In this document: positions 36,824 to 47,414 of the stretch, in pieces
How positions within the stretch are numbered: position 1 is the stretch's first letter
How the letters are laid out: every line of letters begins with the position of its first letter
Assembly (NCBI GenBank): GCA_037367355.1
Contig: CM074695.1
Location: 3,162,001-3,226,000 of the forward strand
Source of the DNA: Neoscytalidium dimidiatum
Taxonomy: Eukaryota; Ascomycota; Dothideomycetes; Botryosphaeriales; Botryosphaeriaceae
Length of the DNA: 64,000 nucleotides
Reading direction: 5' to 3'
Program-made: the position numbers and the translations under genes
The notes under the pieces: generated by a model
What the model saw: the letters and a program-made list of their open reading frames with translations, nothing else
Databases searched by the model: none
Told to the model about the DNA's origin: nothing

Positions 36824-37647
36824 TCATTTCTTTCCCTTCTTCTTGTTGGCTAGCTTGTTCCGCTGCAGTTCCCGCTGGCGCTCCTGGCGCGCAATCTGCT
36901 CCGCCTTCGCCTTCTCGTGTTCCGCCTTCTCCTCCGCCTCAGCCTTCTTGCGGGCAGCCTCCGCCTCACGGCGCTCACGCACAAGCTTCAACCTCTCCAG
37001 ATCCGAGCGAGCCTCCTCCGTCTTGCCCTCGGCGTGCAGCTTCTGGTAGCGCTCGCGTGCCTGTTGGGCCTCCAGCGCCTCGCGCTCACGGCGCGATAGC
37101 TGGCTGACGGGCGTGTCCTTGCTCTTGGACGAACTGCCGGTAGCGAGCGTCTGCTTCGCCGCCTTGGCCGTGTGGTTGGGGTTCGCGGGCAGCTCGCCCT
37201 CGTCTTCTTCGTCCTCTGACTCGGAGGGTGGAAGGTCGCCCGGCTCGGCGGCCCTGGCCTTCTGCTTTGCGATTGCAGCCTCCTTGCGGGCCTTCGCCGC
37301 GGCGCGGCGCTCCTCGCGCGTCATCTCCTGCTTCTGCGGTTTCTGATCGTCCTCCGAGGATTCCTCCTCAGAAGAGTCCTCATCCTCTCCCGAGGACTCC
37401 TCCTCGTTCTTATCGGTGGGCTCCTGGAGCAGGTATTAGATTTCGCGGTGAATGCTGTGGTGGAGGATCAAGGTAACATACACCCCACATGCCCATTATT
37501 TCGCCATCGGGACCGAGAGGGGCAAGGTTTCTGCTGAAGTGCTTGCCACCTACAAAAGATCAGTTTGAAAATTGTGGTAAGCGGACAGGAGCAAATACCT
37601 CCACGCTTTGGCTTCATAAACTTGCCGGCGCGGCCTCTAGAAGACAT
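36824..37647 (-). CDS. Casein-kinase-substrate PP28 (PDAP1-like) domain protein
   Basis: A small, highly charged, probably phosphorylated protein of the PP28/PDAP1 family; its molecular role in fungi is not established. Exons in transcription order: 37647-37599, 37549-37482, 37423-36824, giving 238 residues. The Gly/Arg-rich start (MSSRGRAGKF) leads to a fungal-type segment (GGGKHFSRNLAPLGPDGEIM), then an acidic Ser/Glu stretch suited to CK2 phosphorylation. The PP28 motif (EMTREERRAAAKARKEAA) follows, and then a long Lys/Glu/Arg-rich helix or coiled coil with a polybasic end (NKKKGKK). Exon joins restore the frame exactly, and the intron 2 donor is GTATGT. Confidence 0.88.
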
Positions 37648-38375
37648 GGTTGCTGAAAATGTGGATTTCCGAAGCGGAGTTTCTGCGATCGCCGACGACG
37701 TAGGCTATGACTCGAGTGGAGCGCGGGGCTTGCGGCGATGAGGAAGTTGTGTCCGGGTGTGGGGTGGCTCTCCTATGGATGACCTTGGCAGAGGTGCACG
37801 CAGCGACAGCGGGAGGTCGACGTGGTGACTGTGTTGAGGGAAAAGACAAATCAGGCGGGCGGCATTTGCGAGTGACGGAGGGGTTCCTGTGCTGCTTGGG
37901 CAGCGAGCGAAACAGCGCTCGTTCTTTTGTCAAGCACCCCCTCTGCCCACAAGAGGCTTAGTGTCAGGGCTGGCAAACTGTGAAATCCCTTCAAAACCTC
38001 ACGCGCGGTCGCGTCCGTTCCTTTCCTCTTCAACGTTACATAAAACTACAAACCCTTCATATTCACTCCGTTATTCCTTACACCGTGGGTAGCTGGAGGG
38101 GAAAGTGGAGGGCAGAGCAATGCCTCGTCAGCTTACCCCTATGCTTTCTTGATTACCTGTGAGAGCTGAGGAAATATTACCGGCGATACATTTCCGCGCG
38201 ACGCAACGCTCTTTAAACAAGGGAGCATGTCTTGGAAGCAACTATCTTCCGCTTGCTCGCTGCATCATCCTTCCATGGTTCACCGACAAAAGCAGGGATG
38301 ACCTCATGAGTTGATGAGCCACTTGAAAGGGAATGTAGTCATCCAACACGTCGCGAAGCGGGTCAAAATTCACAT
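37648..38375. other. Intergenic between the PP28 gene and the dehalogenase gene
   Basis: Upstream region of the PP28 gene and 3' flank of the reverse-strand dehalogenase gene. There are short open frames only, and no motif or repeat stands out. Confidence 0.45.
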
Positions 38376-39152
38376 TTACGCATGTTTCTCCAGTACAGCC
38401 GGGAGGTCCTCCAAGCTCTTCAACACCACTGTTGGCTCTCCCTGTTTTCCAGCAACCAAGGCGTCTTGCCAGCCATCGCCCGCGCGATCCACCCATGCAG
38501 CCTGCATACCCACCGCTCTCGCCCCGACAACGTCAAAGGGATTCCCGCTCACCAGCCACAAGTCACCCATCTCGCTGGTACTCTTACCAACGCGCTCGGC
38601 CAGATGCGTGTATACTTCCGGCGCGGGCTTGAACTTCTTGACCTGTTCGACAACCACAATGTCGGAGAAGACGGTGGCGTGAGGTGATAGATCAGGCGAG
38701 TGGTTGACGCTGTTGGACACCATGGTCTGTGTGCCGTTGGAGAAGACGACAGCCGTAATGGAAGCTTTGGATGCCAGGGCCTTGAGGCATGGTGCGACAT
38801 CAGGGAAAGTAGAGAGCGAGTCGTATGCTTTCATGAGCGCGTCTATATCACCTTGGCTAAGGGAGACGCCTGACTCGGCGAGCGCATGCTTGAGCGAACG
38901 TCGCGTGATGGTCGAAAAGGGCTCGTACTGATCTGGACGCTGTCTTTAACTCTGCGTAAGGGCTCGTTCGGGAAATGCTGGCTTACTCATACTATTGAGC
39001 CTCCAGGTATACTCTAACTGATACTTCCTCCATGTTGCGGCTATAGTTTGCGCCTTGTCTTGCCCAAAGTGCTCGGACAGTTGCTTGGCGATTGACCCGG
39101 TTGAGAGGAGTGTGCCATAAGCATCAAACGCGAGGACGAGCTTGCTAGCCAT
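38376..39152 (-). CDS. Type II haloacid dehalogenase-like hydrolase (HAD superfamily)
   Basis: Resembles (S)-2-haloacid dehalogenases, which release halide from 2-haloalkanoates through an aspartyl ester; the true substrate in fungi is unknown. Exons: 39152-38987 and 38932-38376, giving 240 residues, the normal single-domain length. HAD motif I is FDAYGTLL with Asp10 as nucleophile; the cap segment TWRLNSMNQYEPF is formed across the intron. Motif II is FSNGT (Ser at about 120), motif III the Lys in KKFKPAPEVY, and the acidic motif IV region SGNPFDVVGA. The Arg, Asn and Trp positions typical of the dehalogenase subgroup look present (TWR, SGNPFD). It is divergent from the HNH gene with a 303-bp shared promoter. 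Confidence 0.9.
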
Positions 39153-39455
39153 GACAAAGAAACGGCAGGGAGGCAACGGGATTGTTTAGAATAGACACCG
39201 TTGCAATAGCCGCTCAACTTTATTGTTTCAAGGTCGATTGCAGGTCAGCAACTGGGGAGGCCGAGGGCTCCCGCGGGGCGGAGCTTAGGGTGCACGTCAG
39301 AGCTCCCCAGCCGATGACGCAGATCGACGCCGCTGCATATCCGAACCCACATCAACGACTCGTCATGCTTAGACAGTACGCCTACCGACTGTCCGTGGAT
39401 GGCAATGTCGAGGTCGTGAGCTTCAAACATATCCGTTGGCATCTCGACATCTAGC
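39153..39455. promoter_or_regulatory. Compact divergent promoter (dehalogenase / HNH protein)
   Basis: 303 bp separate two opposed start codons. It contains a 46-codon open frame on the + strand starting at 39314 whose TAG (39452-39454) is separated from the HNH ATG by one base, so this side may carry an upstream ORF. Confidence 0.55.
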
Positions 39456-40321
39456 ATGATTCCCGCTGAGGAGGAGTCCAATTTCTCTACCTTCCGCGAC
39501 TGCCTCTCAGATCCCATCATCCGCAAGCTTGCAATCCAACCGCCGAAGAGCACGAAACGCCGTGCAGCCAAAAATCGCAAGAATGCGATCAAACCCGTTT
39601 ATCCAAAGGATGCGCAAGACGAGACACGCGAGGCCAATGACGCCGAGGAGCTCGGTGAATTCATAGACGTAGAAGACCTTTCCATCCATCCATCCATCCA
39701 TCCCTCCCTCCCACCTCATCTCCAAGTCCGACTAACGTCTCCAATTCGCTCCAGTATCTCGCCCTCGAAATCTTCCCCTCGCTTCCCTCCGACCTCCGCA
39801 CCCTCTCCTTTTCCGCCACCCAAGCCGACCCCTCCCTCACCACCGCCAAATACACCGACCCGCTCCCGACGCCCACGCTCGACGCGCTCCTCGCGCCCCT
39901 CCCCACCTCCGCCACCGACTCCCTCCTCTCCTACAGCCTCCTCCCCGACGCGACCTCCCTGCAATCCTTCCTCCAGCCCGTCCTTACGGCCTACATCGCG
40001 GCCGCGACGGCGCCGCCGCCCGTGTGGTCGCAAACGCGCGCGGCGGCGTGCGAGCTGTGCGAGCGCGACTGGATGCCGCTGACGTACCACCACCTGATCC
40101 CGCGGCAGGCGCACGCGAAGGCGCTCAAGCGCGGGTGGGCGGAGGAGTGGGAGCTGGGGCGCGTCGCGTGGCTGTGCCGCGCGTGCCACAGCTACGTGCA
40201 CTCGGTCGCGAGCAACGAGGAGCTGGCGCGCGAGTGGGCGAGCGTGGAGAGGTTGGCGCGGAGGGAGGATGTCCAGAGATGGGTGCGGTGGGTGAGTAGA
40301 GTGAGGTGGAAGACGAGGTGA
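39456..40321 (+). CDS. HNH-nuclease-like zinc protein (fungal)
   Basis: Exons 39456-39668 and 39755-40321 give 259 residues. The C-terminal half carries CELC (about residue 169), then TYHHLIPRQAH with the HNH-type His pair, and CRACHSYVH (about 214). This is a two-Cys-pair zinc site around a beta-beta-alpha-metal fold, as in HNH endonucleases and their fungal relatives. The N-terminus is basic (TKRRAAKNRKNA), suggesting nuclear or nucleic-acid binding. The intron (GTAGAA donor, CTAAC branch site, CTCCAG acceptor) contains a TCCA microsatellite. Exon 2 is strikingly C-rich, then GC-rich. Enzymatic activity and biological role are not known to me. Confidence 0.82.
39680..39705 (+). repeat. (TCCA)n tract in the HNH gene intron
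   Basis: Five tandem CATC/TCCA tetramers followed by CCTC units sit just inside the 5' part of the 86-nt intron, making it longer than neighbouring introns. Confidence 0.8.
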
Positions 40322-41404
40322 TGATGATGTTGTGGGGAGTTTTTGGGCGTGATGTCCGATCACTTTCCTGTGAGATGTCGGGCATCGTCGGATTAGGTTG
40401 CTTAGGGTGGTTTGCGCAGCGGCAAGTCGGATCGGCGTTCGTCACTTATCTCCCCAGGGTCGCGTTCTGCTAGGATCTTTACTGGGGGAGTGCGTGCCGA
40501 GGCGCATGTGAGTATTTCTTCATCCTCCTTCTTATTACGATGCTCAACTGCGAAGGAAAGGAGAGGCGTCATCGGGATATCAGCCTCATTGGAGTTCAGT
40601 ATTGAAGAGCCATTCGAGCCACCGGAGATTCAGACGCTTGTCATAGAGCCACGCGATATCAACGGCATTGAAAGCCGTTGCAACTCGGCAGCTGGATGTC
40701 CACTCCACGATTTGCTGAATTTTGTTTTGTGGAGACCCAGTTACGCAACAGACGCCACAGGGTGACTGCATGTTTCTTAGTGGTGGCCTTCCGATGGGCG
40801 AGCGGTGAGCTGGAAGAGCGGAAGAATGGTGAAATGCGATGGGGCCATGAGCATGAAGGACATAACTTCGGGGCATTCGCTCTCTTTTGCCGAGTTCGCG
40901 CGTGGCCGCCAGGACTTGCACGGGCTGTTGTCCTAATACGTCTGCGTTCCTCCTACTGACTCGCTGACAGCACCATATCAGGCAAGTTGGAAACAAGACC
41001 GTTGGAGTAGCAGAGGGCAGTATTGGAAGGAAAAACTCCGGTGCGGATGCCACTCGCGAAACGTGCCGTAAGGCAACGCACCCCAGGTTCTCGATAAGCT
41101 TCCCGGCCCGTTGTTCAGGCAGGAGATGGGATTGATTGGTGGATCTTGGCAGCCGTTGTGTAGAAGTAGAAGTACCCCCGCATTTATCCAATAAGCGGGC
41201 TTGGCTGCTGGTTGGCCCACCAAGCAAAGGAATGCTCTGGGTATATACTATACGACGGGTTTCGGGAACACCTCCGACCTTTGGTGGGCCGTTGTATCCG
41301 TAAGAACATAGCATTTGAATGTGTCCCTACTCTTGGCTATATATAAATGCCGGCCAACGACACCCAGCTATCATGTCTTTCCTTCAAGCAGCAACCACCT
41401 CAAA
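40322..41404. other. Pectin lyase upstream region
   Basis: 1.1 kb between the HNH gene and the pectin lyase. A reverse-strand frame at 40586-41314 (242 codons) lacks any recognisable domain and covers the lyase promoter, so I do not call it a gene. The last 70 bases contain a clear TATA box. Confidence 0.5.
41338..41347 (+). promoter_or_regulatory. TATA box of the pectin lyase gene
   Basis: TATATATAAA lies 58-67 bp upstream of the ATG. A strong TATA box this close to the start is common in inducible fungal genes for secreted enzymes. Confidence 0.7.
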
Positions 41405-42740
41405 ATGCGTCCATCAATCTCGATCGCTGTTTCTCTGTTGGCTTTTGCCTTGAGGGCGTATGCCGTTGGTGTGGTTGGTAGCCCAGAGGGTTTTGGCTCT
41501 GGAACCACGGGCGGAGGCAGCGCCACGCCGGTTTATCCTTCTACTACTGCACAGCTGCAGTCGTATTTGGAAGATGACGTTGCAAGAGTTATTGTGCTGA
41601 ACAAGGAGTACGCATAGAGATGCAGAATCCTAGAACGAGCTGACCAAGTCAGGTTCAACTTCAAAGGCACTGAGGGCACCACGACGGCCCAGGGTTGCAG
41701 GCCCACCTCCAACACTTGCCCCGGAAACGGAGGCCAGGACGCCATTAACGCGAATGGATGGTTAGAGCTGCTCTTTTCCATATATCCTATCCCTCCGTGA
41801 CTCACAGCGATACAGGTGCGGCAGCAACCCAGCAGTCACAGTGACTTACGATAACGCTGGCGTGTCTCCTATTAATCTCGGGTCGAACAAGTCTCTCATC
41901 GGAATTGGCACTTCAGGTGTCATCCGTGGCAAAGGTCTGCGTATTGCCAACGGAGCCAAGAACGTCATCATCCAAAACATCCACATCACGGAGCTCAACC
42001 CTCAATACATCTGGGGCGGAGACGCCATCACCCTGGATGGTGCTGATTTGGTTTGGGTAGACCACGTCAAGGCAAGTACCGTTGAGGTTCTCCGTTTGAA
42101 TATCAATCTAACTCAGATACTTTCAGGTTTCCCTCATTGGCCGACAGATGTTCGTCGCTGGCTACGGCGCGTCCAACCGTGTCACTATCAGTCATTCGGA
42201 GTTCGACGGTTCGACTTCCTGGTCCGCTACGTGCGATGGGCATCATTACTGGACCATCCTTCTCCTCGGATCGAATGACTTGATTACGCTGAAAGGCAAT
42301 TACATCCATCATACCAGCGGCAGAGGTCCAAAGATTGGAGGAAATACCCTCGTTCACGCTGTGAGCATTCCATTATACCTTCTTTCACACTTTCAATCTA
42401 ATATTTACAGGTCAATAATGAATGGTACGCCATCTCTGGGCACGCTTTCGACCTCGGAGAATCAGGCGCCATGGTTGTCGCCGAAGGCAACGTCTTCCAG
42501 AATGTCGTCACGCCGCTCCTCTCGCCCGTCGAGGGCCGCATCTTCACGTCCCCCAGCACGAGCGCCAACACAGCTTGTGCCGCGTACCTGGGCCACAACT
42601 GCGTGCTCAACTCCTTTGGCAGCAGTGGCAGCTTTTCCGGCACCGACACCAGCTTCTTCTCCAACTTCAACGGCAAGACGATTGCCAGTGCGGGTACCGC
42701 CGCCTACACTGATGGAACGGCGGGTGTGGGGAAGATCTAA
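41405..42740 (+). CDS. Secreted pectin lyase (polysaccharide lyase family 1)
   Basis: Cleaves methyl-esterified homogalacturonan by beta-elimination outside the cell. Exons: 41405-41607, 41653-41760, 41816-42071, 42127-42360, 42411-42740, giving 376 residues, as in Aspergillus Pel/Pnl enzymes. A signal peptide ([20 protein letters not shown]) leads to [16 protein letters not shown]. The right-handed beta-helix core carries [30 protein letters not shown] and [20 protein letters not shown], a [13 protein letters not shown] segment and SGRGPKIGG with the catalytic Arg region (TSGRGPK). Trp-rich substrate-cleft residues ([15 protein letters not shown]) fit pectin rather than pectate lyase. Intron 3 uses a GC donor (AAG|GCAAGT). 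TATA-driven and probably substrate-induced. Confidence 0.95.
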
Positions 42741-43519
42741 TCGGGGCTCACAATTCTAGCTGAAATGCCAAATCACGAATTCGACTTATGATTTGCCGTT
42801 CCATCCTTCTATGTATATACTTGCGTTTCCAATACAGACCTCCTCAGGCATACAGCTCCCTTTTTCTCCCCAGCTCACCTCCTCCATAGTGAAGCAGCAA
42901 TGTCCCATCTCATCCCCACCCTTCGCCACAAGCTCCCCTTTACCGCACCTTCTTTGGACCATCCACACCCCCCTCTGGATGTGCCGGCATACCTCAGAAT
43001 CCCCGTACTGCACCACCAAGCCGGTGGAATGCCAGCCCCTGTTTCCGACAAGACTGAGCAGGAACACCCCTACGGTTGTCGTGGGATGAGACTGTAGTTC
43101 GGAAATTGGCTATGGGCCAGTACCATAATGCGGTGATCTCGAACTGGACCTCGTAGTCACTTCCCGGCCGAAGAAGGACTGCGAGACCACATAGTGCAAG
43201 GTGAAGCTGAACAGCAGCGGCAGGATCTCTTCCGGATGAGCGATCCCCCTGCTGATGCATCTCAGATCGCTAACAATTAATCACGCGACCATTTTCTTAC
43301 GCTCCCAGAGCAGCTCATGACCCTCCGCATGTGCGCGGAGTTATCCTACTGTGCAACACGAGGGAAGAGGCTTAGGATCTATCAGCAGTTCCTGCTGTCA
43401 TACGCACAAAATTATTCCCGCGGAATTCTGCACGCGCAAATCGCGCGTGATTTCTTTCATTTCTTTCATTTACTTCCGCCTTACACACTCCTTACCATGC
43501 CCGGATCTCTACCTCTCGT
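42741..43519. other. Convergent 3' region of the two secreted-enzyme genes
   Basis: The spacer between the pectin lyase and the reverse-strand tannase-family gene. Only short overlapping frames are seen. It contains a short TTTCATTTC direct duplication near 43455. Confidence 0.45.
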
Positions 43520-45322
43520 TTAATATACTGGCAGTGGAATGGCATCTAGCTTAGGAAGCCAAGTATCAATAGACTCCTGGTCGTAGACGCACTCCATGGT
43601 GCTATTTCCGCACCACAGCGGCCTCAGGGGGAAACTGCAGATCTTCTGCTCCTTGTCGGTGACGGTCGCGCTCTCCGAGATGACGGTAGCGTTCAGCTTC
43701 TCCGGATTGACGCCGTTCTCAACCCAGTCGATCACGCTCGCCAAGACGTTCTGCGGAAAGGGGCCGTTGGGCTGGTCGCTGTTGACGCCGCAGTGCGCAG
43801 CGCCGGGGATGAGGAAGAGACGGTAGAACTCGGACAGCTGGGCGATGCTCTCGTTGTAGCCGAGCCCGGGGTACATGATCTGGCGGACGGCGTCGTGGTA
43901 GATGACGGACGACGAGGCCGGGATCGAGTTGTCGGATTCGCCGTGGAAGTGGATCACCTTGCCACCGGCGGTCTTCAGGTCGGTCAGGTCCGGCCAGGTG
44001 GTTTGCATCGTGTCGGCGTATTCCTGCATGCCCTGGATCATCCAGTCGCGGAGCGTGTCGTAGGTAACGTTATCGAGCGATAGCTCGGTAGAGGCGATCT
44101 TCTTGAGGAAGTAATTCACCCATTGGACGCCGATGCCACTCGCGGAGGCTTCGTACTGGCCGGTCTCGGAGTTGTACGTGGTAGCAGCATCGACAAAGCC
44201 GGCAGCGGGCTGGTAGGATACGTAAGCCTGGCGGCCCTTGGAGTCGAACAGGCCCTTGTTGATGAGCTGTGCAACCTTTGCCGCTTGGGCAGAAACGGTA
44301 CCATTGACCGCTGGAGAAGGAGAGCTGCTGAACTGTCTCTTGCGCATGGGACTGCCACCAGAGGAAGCGGCGCAGGCATAGGGCTTTCCAATGCTAGAGC
44401 TGACATTGTAGTGAAGCTTGCACAGATCGGACCTGCTGACCACGCCGTCCTTGCGGCCGTCAAGCTCATCACAGGCGGTGATGGTGTCGTTATTGATCTT
44501 CTCCAACTCGCAAGATGGCGGGTAATAGTCCTCAGTTGTTTCAACCACGTTACTGAACAAGTGGGCAACCTGCTGGAAAGCTTGGCGGAAGGCGGGAGCT
44601 CCAATTGCAGCTCCGTCGAATTGGCTGCCGTATCTCTGGACCTGACTCCAGCCCTCGCGGCCACCCTCGGAGCAACCCTGGTAGTAGGAGTAGATGCTGT
44701 CCACGCCATAGAAACTCTTGGTCAGTTCCTTTCCGAGGACGGTCATCTCGTGAATGGAACGGTAACCAAAGTTATACAGCTTCTGGAAATCCATGGTGCC
44801 GTTGGCTGCAAGGATGACATCGGTGAGCTGTGCATCCCAGCTTCCAAAGCCACCGTCAGTGGTTCCGGCAGCCGCGCCATAGACAAGACCGGTTCCGAGC
44901 CCCTGTTCTCCGGACGTGATGGAAAACCCACCACCACCGGTGGTGAGATAGCGGCCCTGGAATTGGTCTGGACTGGGGAGCCAGTACCACACGCTGGTCT
45001 TTGTGATATTGTCAGCATTCTCACAATAGAGATAGTAATATCTTGAACTTACAGTATCATTGACACCATCACGGGTGTAGGCGAAAGTTACATTGCAGAA
45101 GTTGAGACCAGACTTTCCCGGGTAGAGATCACCTGCAGAAACGCTGTAGTTGTAGACAGCGTTTGCAGTGACGGAATCAGTCTCTAGTGTGATTCCCTCA
45201 ACTGCATCAACCGGCAGCTTTGACTGAACGTAAGAGCTTGTACAGACGTCTGCCAGACTAGCGGCAGTAACGCGGAGAGCCGCGGCCGCAGCGAGGCCCA
45301 TTGAAGAGCGGGCCGAACGCAT
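43520..45322 (-). CDS. Tannase / feruloyl esterase family secreted hydrolase
   Basis: Likely hydrolyses gallate or hydroxycinnamate esters of plant polymers. Exons: 45322-45053 and 44998-43520, giving 582 residues. The Ala-rich signal peptide starts MRSARSSMGLAAAA. CNVTFAYTRDG and RYLTTGGGGFSI mark the alpha/beta-hydrolase entry. The nucleophile elbow is GCSEGGREGW, the acid lies in FHGESDNSIP and the base in PGAAHCG; the Cys next to Ser and the Cys next to His form the family's CS-D-HC arrangement. An acidic loop (ACDELDGRKDGVVSRSDLC) looks like the calcium site in the lid. The 54-nt intron has no stop and keeps the frame, so unspliced message would encode an 18-residue insertion. An upstream in-frame ATG at 45403 is less likely because it would bury the signal peptide. 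Confidence 0.92.
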   Translation of the reverse strand: MRSARSSMGLAAAAALRVTAASLADVCTSSYVQSKLPVDAVEGITLETDSVTANAVYNYSVSAGDLYPGKSGLNFCNVTFAYTRDGVNDTVSSRYYYLYCENADNITKTSVWYWLPSPDQFQGRYLTTGGGGFSITSGEQGLGTGLVYGAAAGTTDGGFGSWDAQLTDVILAANGTMDFQKLYNFGYRSIHEMTVLGKELTKSFYGVDSIYSYYQGCSEGGREGWSQVQRYGSQFDGAAIGAPAFRQAFQQVAHLFSNVVETTEDYYPPSCELEKINNDTITACDELDGRKDGVVSRSDLCKLHYNVSSSIGKPYACAASSGGSPMRKRQFSSSPSPAVNGTVSAQAAKVAQLINKGLFDSKGRQAYVSYQPAAGFVDAATTYNSETGQYEASASGIGVQWVNYFLKKIASTELSLDNVTYDTLRDWMIQGMQEYADTMQTTWPDLTDLKTAGGKVIHFHGESDNSIPASSSVIYHDAVRQIMYPGLGYNESIAQLSEFYRLFLIPGAAHCGVNSDQPNGPFPQNVLASVIDWVENGVNPEKLNATVISESATVTDKEQKICSFPLRPLWCGNSTMECVYDQESIDTWLPKLDAIPLPVY

Positions 45323-46928
45323 TGTGGGGGAAAAAAACGAATGAGGCCCGTTAGAATAAGGGAAACGAGAGGAAACGAAAGTTACTGTTCCGATGAGAGG
45401 CAAGAAACATTGGAGACGACTGGTGAACTTATACCTATCCCTATAACATTTAGATGCCCGAGCGCACGTAAAGCCGAGATGCTCTCGGACTTTAGCTGGT
45501 TCTTATACAGATCCCCTGCTGCGCATTTTCTTTGCTCGGTCCTGCGTCGGTTCAATTCGAATAAGCATAACCGAATAGCGAATGAGTGCCGCGTGTCTTG
45601 CGGAGAAGCTTAAACTTAAAGATTTTTCCAAAAGGCTACTCGGACGTTCAGAGCAAATGTCGGTGTTGTTCGAAGCCCGAGCTCATCCAAGAATCCGAGG
45701 AGGCAAGAGCTCACCGTTTTGAGATACGACGCGTGTCTTTTTGACGCTAGTGCATATTCAGTGTTTCCCTCAGGCTCCCATCAACCGAAATTGCGGCAGG
45801 ACTAAGGCCGGGTGGTTGTACATCTTACGTGCGATTCGCGCATACCTTTCAAACGCAAACTTGACATTGGACCAAATAATGACTCGAACAAGATTGGGGA
45901 TCGCGAATAGATCTCAAGGTGACGGGGAGCAGCTAGAAACAATTCCTGGGTTAACAAAACGGGCTCAGGAGGTTGGATGGTGGTCAAAAGCATTGCCATA
46001 TATCTACATGCTGTGCAACGGTGCAGGGCAAACGTTCCAAGATTCGACGGGCTAAACCAGGACAGGCAACTCTCGTGTTGAGCCTAAACAACGATTGCGC
46101 GGAGAGGCCGGCGTCACCTCCCAGTACTGTCTTGCCAAGGAAATACGGTACGGCGTGGACCGACATCGGCAGTCAACAAACTGCACACGGGGATTTCAAC
46201 TTGCGTCCTTGCACAGCGCTTTGGATTTCATGGAATTTCAGTCATATTCAAACGTCACCGCATCTTACTGCGTGTAATCGAGTGTGCACAGCGCCCCCAA
46301 TTGGAATAACCGACAAGGGAGGGGCTCGTTCTTACTCGGAAAAGCCGAGGGGAAAATGCTAGTGTTCATAAAACTCTAGATCTACACCGATGCAATTGAA
46401 TGAAGATGCGAATGTGTTTCGACAGAGAGCTCCAATATCAAGACAAAAAAAAAAAAAGGAGAAATACCCTCCACAGGAGCCGAGACAGGGCAATTCTGAA
46501 ACGTAAGTTTGAGGAATTATCCGGCAACCACTTCTGCCAAGGCCCTGACTCTGTGATTCACTCTCATGTAGTGAAACCCTCACGCTAACATTCCTTTCTT
46601 TTCTCATTCTTGCCAACGCTCTTTCAAATTCTGCTGCGCCTTTCAGCCCATCTGGGTTTGACAAAGAAATTGAAGCGCGTGGCGCTAGTCTGGCTCATGT
46701 CTATTGAAGCTTCCTTTGTTTTTCCGTTCACGAATAGCCATATCGGGTGAACGAGGCCCTTCCAGATGTGTTGCGCGTCCATCTGGGCATCAGCCACGGC
46801 GGCGGACCGCCACACAGATCTGTCTTTGATAAGCGCCGTATATCTAGACATTAAGAGCACTGAATCTCTGACTATTTCTTGCAGCCCGGTAAATCAAGTC
46901 TCAACACATACATTCGTTCCATTTGATC
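45323..46928. other. Divergent upstream region of the tannase-family and crystallin-like genes
   Basis: 1.6 kb with no supportable gene. The open frames are at most about 130 codons, overlapping and without domains. An A12-type tract is present near 46445. It serves as promoter for two genes encoding secreted proteins. Confidence 0.5.
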
Positions 46929-47414
46929 ATGCAACTCACCACACTCATTCCGGCGACACTGATCGCCTTCTCTGGCCTGGCAATTTCAGCTCCCGACGCC
47001 ATCCCGGTCAACGAGCTAACCTGGTCGACCAATGCCCTTCCAGTCCTGGATGACAACAAGGGCCTTGCCTCAGACAGAAATGATATCAACGGCGATAACG
47101 GATTTAACGACGATTTCTACATTGAGAAGCGTGGCAGTTGGGTCCGCAAGGTTAAGTTCTGCGAGGGCGCCAACGGACAAGGGACGTGCAACTACAAAGA
47201 CTTCAAGCCCGAGACAGGCTGCTACAATGTCTGGGGCTGGATGAACGACAAGATCAGCAGCATCTACCTTGCGCCAGGAACTTACTGCGTGCTATTTGCC
47301 GATGGTGGCTGCCGCGGCAAGTGGCTGAAGGCTTTTGATCCTGGATACTCCAACTTGAAGACGCAAAGTTCGTTAAACGACCAGGTCAGTTCGATGAGGT
47401 GCGTGGCGAGGTAA
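46929..47414 (+). CDS. Secreted betagamma-crystallin-like small protein with Kex2 site
   Basis: Single exon, 161 residues. A signal peptide (MQLTTLIPATLIAFSGLAISA) is followed by an acidic pro-segment ending in EKR|GSW, a classic Kex2 processing site. The mature part is about 92 residues with seven cysteines, and contains two Greek-key-like calcium motifs NDKISS and NDQVSS that fit the N/D-N/D-x-x-S/T-S signature of microbial betagamma-crystallins. Each is followed by an aromatic or Cys-ended beta strand (SIYLAPGTYC; SMRC). The same fold occurs in secreted protease inhibitors and in some fungal secreted proteins; which role applies here is unknown. It could be a candidate secreted effector or inhibitor. 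The start at 46929 is the first ATG and begins the signal peptide. Confidence 0.85.
   Translation: MQLTTLIPATLIAFSGLAISAPDAIPVNELTWSTNALPVLDDNKGLASDRNDINGDNGFNDDFYIEKRGSWVRKVKFCEGANGQGTCNYKDFKPETGCYNVWGWMNDKISSIYLAPGTYCVLFADGGCRGKWLKAFDPGYSNLKTQSSLNDQVSSMRCVAR

Noticed and set aside
40586..41314. 242-codon reverse-strand frame before the pectin lyase
   Set aside because: No motif and it covers the lyase promoter; composition looks noncoding.
44123..45046. 307-codon frame antisense to the tannase-family gene
   Set aside because: Mirror of a well-supported coding strand; typical shadow frame.
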